Assembly: GCA_024402135.1 (NCBI GenBank)
Contig: JAKSJN010000004.1
Location: forward strand, 124,001-188,000
Direction: 5' to 3'
DNA from: Bacteroidales bacterium
GTDB taxonomy: Bacteria > Bacteroidota > Bacteroidia > Bacteroidales > UBA932
DNA length: 64,000 nt
Position numbers and translations under genes: made by a program. Position 1 is the first letter of the stretch, and every line of letters begins with the position of its first letter. The notes under the pieces were generated by a model, which worked only from the letters and a program-made list of their open reading frames with translations, had not been told where the DNA came from and did not search any database. Shown in pieces: positions 61,525-64,000 of this stretch.

Positions 61525-61728
61525 TCACGGCGTCGGCCGGTGCGCTGATGCGCGCTTTCTCACCGGCACCTGAATGATCGTGAGCCATTTCTCAGGGTCT
61601 TCCTGGTTCCAGATGCCATCCACGATATCCGGTTTGAGGAGCCCAATATCTTCGTAGTGTCTGAGCGTGCGCACAGTGACTCGTGCCAACTTGCTGAATT
61701 CTCCGATTTTGTACTTTGTCTTTTCCAT
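61525..61728 (-). pseudogene. MerR-family regulator remnant with internal deletion
   Basis: The frame has 67 codons. Residues 1-38 are a normal MerR helix-turn-helix start (KIGEFSKLARVTVRTLRHYE, then DIGLLKPDIVD). Instead of the usual WTGYRYY wing and a ~200-residue effector domain, the frame jumps to WNQEDPEKWLTIIQVPV. That matches the C-terminal end of the GyrI/AraC-type effector-binding domain of Bacteroidetes MerR proteins. The simplest reading is an in-frame deletion of the middle. The tail [11 protein letters not shown] is encoded by the 33-bp repeat. A consensus promoter remains upstream (61752-61784). A functional mini-protein cannot be excluded. Confidence 0.72.
61526..61558. repeat. 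33-bp direct repeat, copy 2
   Basis: 32 of 33 bases match copy 1, 108 bp downstream. It forms the 3' end of the MerR remnant: on the minus strand it supplies about the last eleven sense codons. Confidence 0.93.
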
Positions 61729-61751
61729 GGCGCCTGGAATGTTAACTGCTG

Positions 61752-61784
61752 CAAAGATAAGCCATGACGTAAGGTACGAGTCAA
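61752..61784 (-). promoter_or_regulatory. promoter of the MerR remnant
   Basis: On the minus strand TTG (61782-61784), a 22-nt spacer, then TATCTTTG (61752-61759), 24 bp before the start at 61728. Confidence 0.55.
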
Positions 61785-61816
61785 GAGAAAAAGAAAAAAA
61801 GTGCTTGATCAGATAG

Positions 61817-61847
61817 TTGACCATTATGGTAAAAAATTGTATTTTTA
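61817..61847 (+). promoter_or_regulatory. probable promoter of the GH95-like gene
   Basis: TTG at 61817-61819, a 20-nt spacer, then TATTTTTA at 61840-61847 (one mismatch from TAnnTTTG), 19 bp before the ATG at 61867. Confidence 0.5.
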
Positions 61848-61866
61848 CATAGCTAATCTAATAACC

Positions 61867-64000
61867 ATGAAAAAGTCAATCGCATTTTTCGCATTTCTGT
61901 GCCTTGCGGTGGGAACCACAAGTGCCAAGGGTAATCTGAACGACCTTGGGAGCGTCGTCGACAAGAAGACGGACAACCTCGAAGGAAGTTATGCCAAGAT
62001 AGATACCAAACAACTGGAGTATACTATTCCTTTTATTCCGGTGGACAAGCGCGCCGGTATCCTGCCGAAGTACAATATCTGCTCTATCGCCCCTGCAGAA
62101 GAATCTTCGGACAATTTCATCACCGGCAACGGAACCCTGCGCCTTCAGGCTTCCGGTCAGCCTTATAACGAAGTGATGACATATACCCAGGAAGATCTCT
62201 ATGAACCGAAGTGGGCTGAGACTCCGCTTCCACCAGATCTGCGTCCTATCATGCCTCGCGTCCGCCAGCTGCTGCTGGAGGGCAAGCCTAATGAGGCAAA
62301 CGCCCTGGTAGACGAGGCTCAGAAAAAGGCCGGTTTCGAAAAGTACATGAATTTCGACAACGATATTCTGTACCCTGTAGGCGGACCGTCAAGGCACACA
62401 GCCTTCACCCTTACCTTCCGCCGTCCGGAGCAGACCGGTACCAGAGATTATCTGCGCTTCCTTGACATGCAGACCGGTATGATCACATCCCTGTGGACTG
62501 ATGCACGCGGTTCATTCAGGAACGAAGGTTTCTGCGCCTATGACGGAGACGTCACAGTTAACCGCTTCTCTGCACCAAAGGGCCAGCTTGACCTTGAGGT
62601 GGAGATGCAGCTTCCAAGATTGGTTGGCAGCTCTCAGGATCTTAAGATCGAGGACGGTGTGATCACTCTTGCAACCGCATACAATCCGGAGTACGGCCAG
62701 AAGGGCTATGGTGTGGTCATCCGCTTCCTGCCTAAGGGCGGCACCATGAAAAAGACCGAAAAAGGCATGAAGATTTCCGGTGCCGATGGTCTGATGGTCG
62801 TTTCAAAGATCGTGAGGTTCGAAAACAACTTCAGCTTTGATAACATCAAGCCTGTCCGTGACGGACTGATGGCCATGAAGGTCGATTTCGACAAGATGCT
62901 CAAGGGTAACGAAAAGTACATCGGCGAGCGCATGGACCGTTCACGTATCCATCTCAGCTCAGACGAAGACCTCCTGCTTTCAGGCGAAGAACTCCTCCGT
63001 CGTGCACACAGCAAGAACGAGCTTGATCCAACCCTGCTTGAGAAGCTCTATGACATGGGCCGCTTCTTCCAGATCTACGAGACAGGTAAGAATATTCCTC
63101 CTTTTGTAGGCCAGCACAACATCAACACCAACCTCCAGGTCTGCGCAGGAAACAACACCGGTCTCTTCGACGAGATGGACATTTATTTCAAGTACTACGA
63201 GTCTAAGTTCGATGATTTCCGTACCAACGCACAGTTGCTCTTCGGCGCCCGCGGCCTTCTCGCCAGCGTCCATTGCGACCCGGATTCAGGACTTTACTAT
63301 CACTTCTCACACACCTATCCTCATTACGCCTTCACCGGCGTCCTTGGTTGGGTATTCAACGAGTTGTGGGGCTACTACCTCGTTTCAGGTGACAAGGAGT
63401 TCCTTCGTACCCGCGTGATCCCTGCATATAAGGAAATGGCCCTCTTCTACGAGGATTATGCATGCGACCGCGGTCCGGACGGCAAGGTCATCTTCTATCC
63501 GTCATTCTCTCCAGAGAATCCGACACCTAACCCTGGCTACGAGACCGTCACCAGCCGAGACAGGAACCCAACGAGAATCAACTCTGTAATGGATATTGCA
63601 ATCTGCCGCGAGATCCTTATGAACCTGATCGACGGCTGCAAGACCCTTGGCATCGAGAAAGAGAACATCCCACACTGGGAGGCTCAGCTCGCAGATCTTC
63701 CAACCTACCTTCTTGACCTGGACGGCGGCCTCAAGGAATGGGCATGGCCAACTATCGAGGAGAACTACAACCACCGCCACGTCTCTCACCACTATGACTT
63801 GTGGCCAGGTCGCGCGATCACACCGGAAAAGGATCCTGCACTTTCTGAAGCCATCAAGATTTCCAACCGTAAGCGCGCCCAGCAGGACGACTCTGCCCAT
63901 GGTATCATCCACCGTACCTTCTCAGCTATCCGCCTCAAGGATATGGAGGAAACCGAGCAGAACCTCAGCCAGCTTCTCAACCACGGTTTCGTACGCCGCA
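61867..64000 (+). CDS. secreted GH95-like glycoside hydrolase (3' end outside window)
   Basis: An open frame from ATG 61867 to the window edge (711 codons seen, no stop). A signal peptide ends near residue 20 (TTSA). GH95 (alpha-L-fucosidase/galactosidase) features are FITGNGTLRL, PRVRQLLLEGKPNEA, the Asn pair in QHNINTNLQ (Asn418 and Asn420), SFSPENP, and HRHVSHHYDLWPG (636-648). The usual N-terminal WYDKPA...LPIGNG block is replaced by a divergent ~80-residue leader, and the DSAHG stretch near the end differs from the usual Asp motif, so substrate specificity may differ. It likely begins a polysaccharide-use cluster continuing to the right. Confidence 0.85.
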   Translation, partial: MKKSIAFFAFLCLAVGTTSAKGNLNDLGSVVDKKTDNLEGSYAKIDTKQLEYTIPFIPVDKRAGILPKYNICSIAPAEESSDNFITGNGTLRLQASGQPYNEVMTYTQEDLYEPKWAETPLPPDLRPIMPRVRQLLLEGKPNEANALVDEAQKKAGFEKYMNFDNDILYPVGGPSRHTAFTLTFRRPEQTGTRDYLRFLDMQTGMITSLWTDARGSFRNEGFCAYDGDVTVNRFSAPKGQLDLEVEMQLPRLVGSSQDLKIEDGVITLATAYNPEYGQKGYGVVIRFLPKGGTMKKTEKGMKISGADGLMVVSKIVRFENNFSFDNIKPVRDGLMAMKVDFDKMLKGNEKYIGERMDRSRIHLSSDEDLLLSGEELLRRAHSKNELDPTLLEKLYDMGRFFQIYETGKNIPPFVGQHNINTNLQVCAGNNTGLFDEMDIYFKYYESKFDDFRTNAQLLFGARGLLASVHCDPDSGLYYHFSHTYPHYAFTGVLGWVFNELWGYYLVSGDKEFLRTRVIPAYKEMALFYEDYACDRGPDGKVIFYPSFSPENPTPNPGYETVTSRDRNPTRINSVMDIAICREILMNLIDGCKTLGIEKENIPHWEAQLADLPTYLLDLDGGLKEWAWPTIEENYNHRHVSHHYDLWPGRAITPEKDPALSEAIKISNRKRAQQDDSAHGIIHRTFSAIRLKDMEETEQNLSQLLNHGFVRR

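Noticed and set aside
61418..61558. The two 33-bp repeats as a CRISPR array.
   Set aside because: There are only two copies, the 75-bp interval contains palindromes rather than a unique spacer of normal size, and no cas genes are present.

Overview
The window reads as chromosomal DNA of a Bacteroidota bacterium, order Bacteroidales. Base composition looks close to half G+C by eye. Three things point there. (1) Promoters fit the Bacteroidetes sigma pattern (TTTG or TTG, 19-21 nt, then TAnnTTTG), and start codons mostly lack Shine-Dalgarno sequences. (2) Many proteins are Bacteroidetes-typical: a PRiA4b ORF-3-like protein beside miaA, DUF3127, DUF4783, a DUF4369/TlpA-like lipoprotein, a DUF1015 protein after serC-serA, and a zinc-less TraR/DksA protein. 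(3) There is a GT3-based glycogen locus. Genus cannot be fixed from the sequence. No phage, plasmid, insertion sequence or CRISPR array was found.

Layout. 1-1.9 kb: end of a large protein and a translationally coupled CXXCH/PD40 lipoprotein. 2.2-3.5 kb: FKBP lipoprotein and a DUF3127 protein with an SSB-like tail. 3.5-5.9 kb (minus): PRiA4b-like protein, miaA and a secreted esterase. 6.0-12.2 kb: yigZ, then serC-serA-DUF1015-recQ. 12.2-19.3 kb: DUF308 protein, dnaG, metG, O-methyltransferase and a beta-lactamase-fold hydrolase. 19.3-21.4 kb (minus): M16 peptidase and a secreted unknown. 21.5-28.8 kb: dnaX, lptB, a 1264-residue GH3 enzyme and a secreted repeat protein. 28.9-30.0 kb (minus): NtrC/NtrX-like response regulator. 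30.1-32.3 kb: cmk-ispH, then efp. 32.5-37.0 kb: DUF4783 (minus), then rlmH and a 1178-residue NtrY-like kinase. 37.1-40.3 kb (minus): ysxC-prs-small Cys-rich membrane protein-der. 40.4-53.3 kb: an apparent single long operon xseA-xseB-glgB-debranching enzyme-GT4-GH57-(GT3+GT35 fusion)-ribF. 53.4-55.3 kb: greA-HIT-TlpA-like lipoprotein. 55.3-56.5 kb (minus): cvpA-tsaB. 56.6-61.3 kb: ileS, TraR/DksA, lspA and tRNA-Ser(UGA). 61.3-61.8 kb: hairpin array and a broken MerR gene. 61.9-64 kb: 5' part of a GH95-like enzyme running off the window.

How the genes work together. Most are housekeeping: translation, replication and repair, ribosome assembly, and cofactor or isoprenoid steps. The clearest pathway is glycogen. 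It has a UDP-glucose-type GT3 synthase, branching and debranching enzymes, GT4 and GH57 partners, and a phosphorylase. Synthase and phosphorylase are one 1412-residue polypeptide, so the elongating and degrading enzymes are made in equal amounts. A serine pathway (serC, a Lys-variant serA, DUF1015) is a second unit. The kinase at 33.4 kb and the regulator at 28.9 kb may be partners although they are not adjacent.

Most worth a second look: the GT3-GT35 fusion; the G-X-H-H signature in IleRS (linked to mupirocin hyper-resistance); intrinsic terminators buried inside the opposite-strand gene at two convergent junctions; the hairpin array with a 33-bp repeat beside tRNA-Ser and a collapsed MerR gene; the Cys-rich insertion in MetRS; and the regulator without a DNA-binding domain. 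No wholly new system could be shown.
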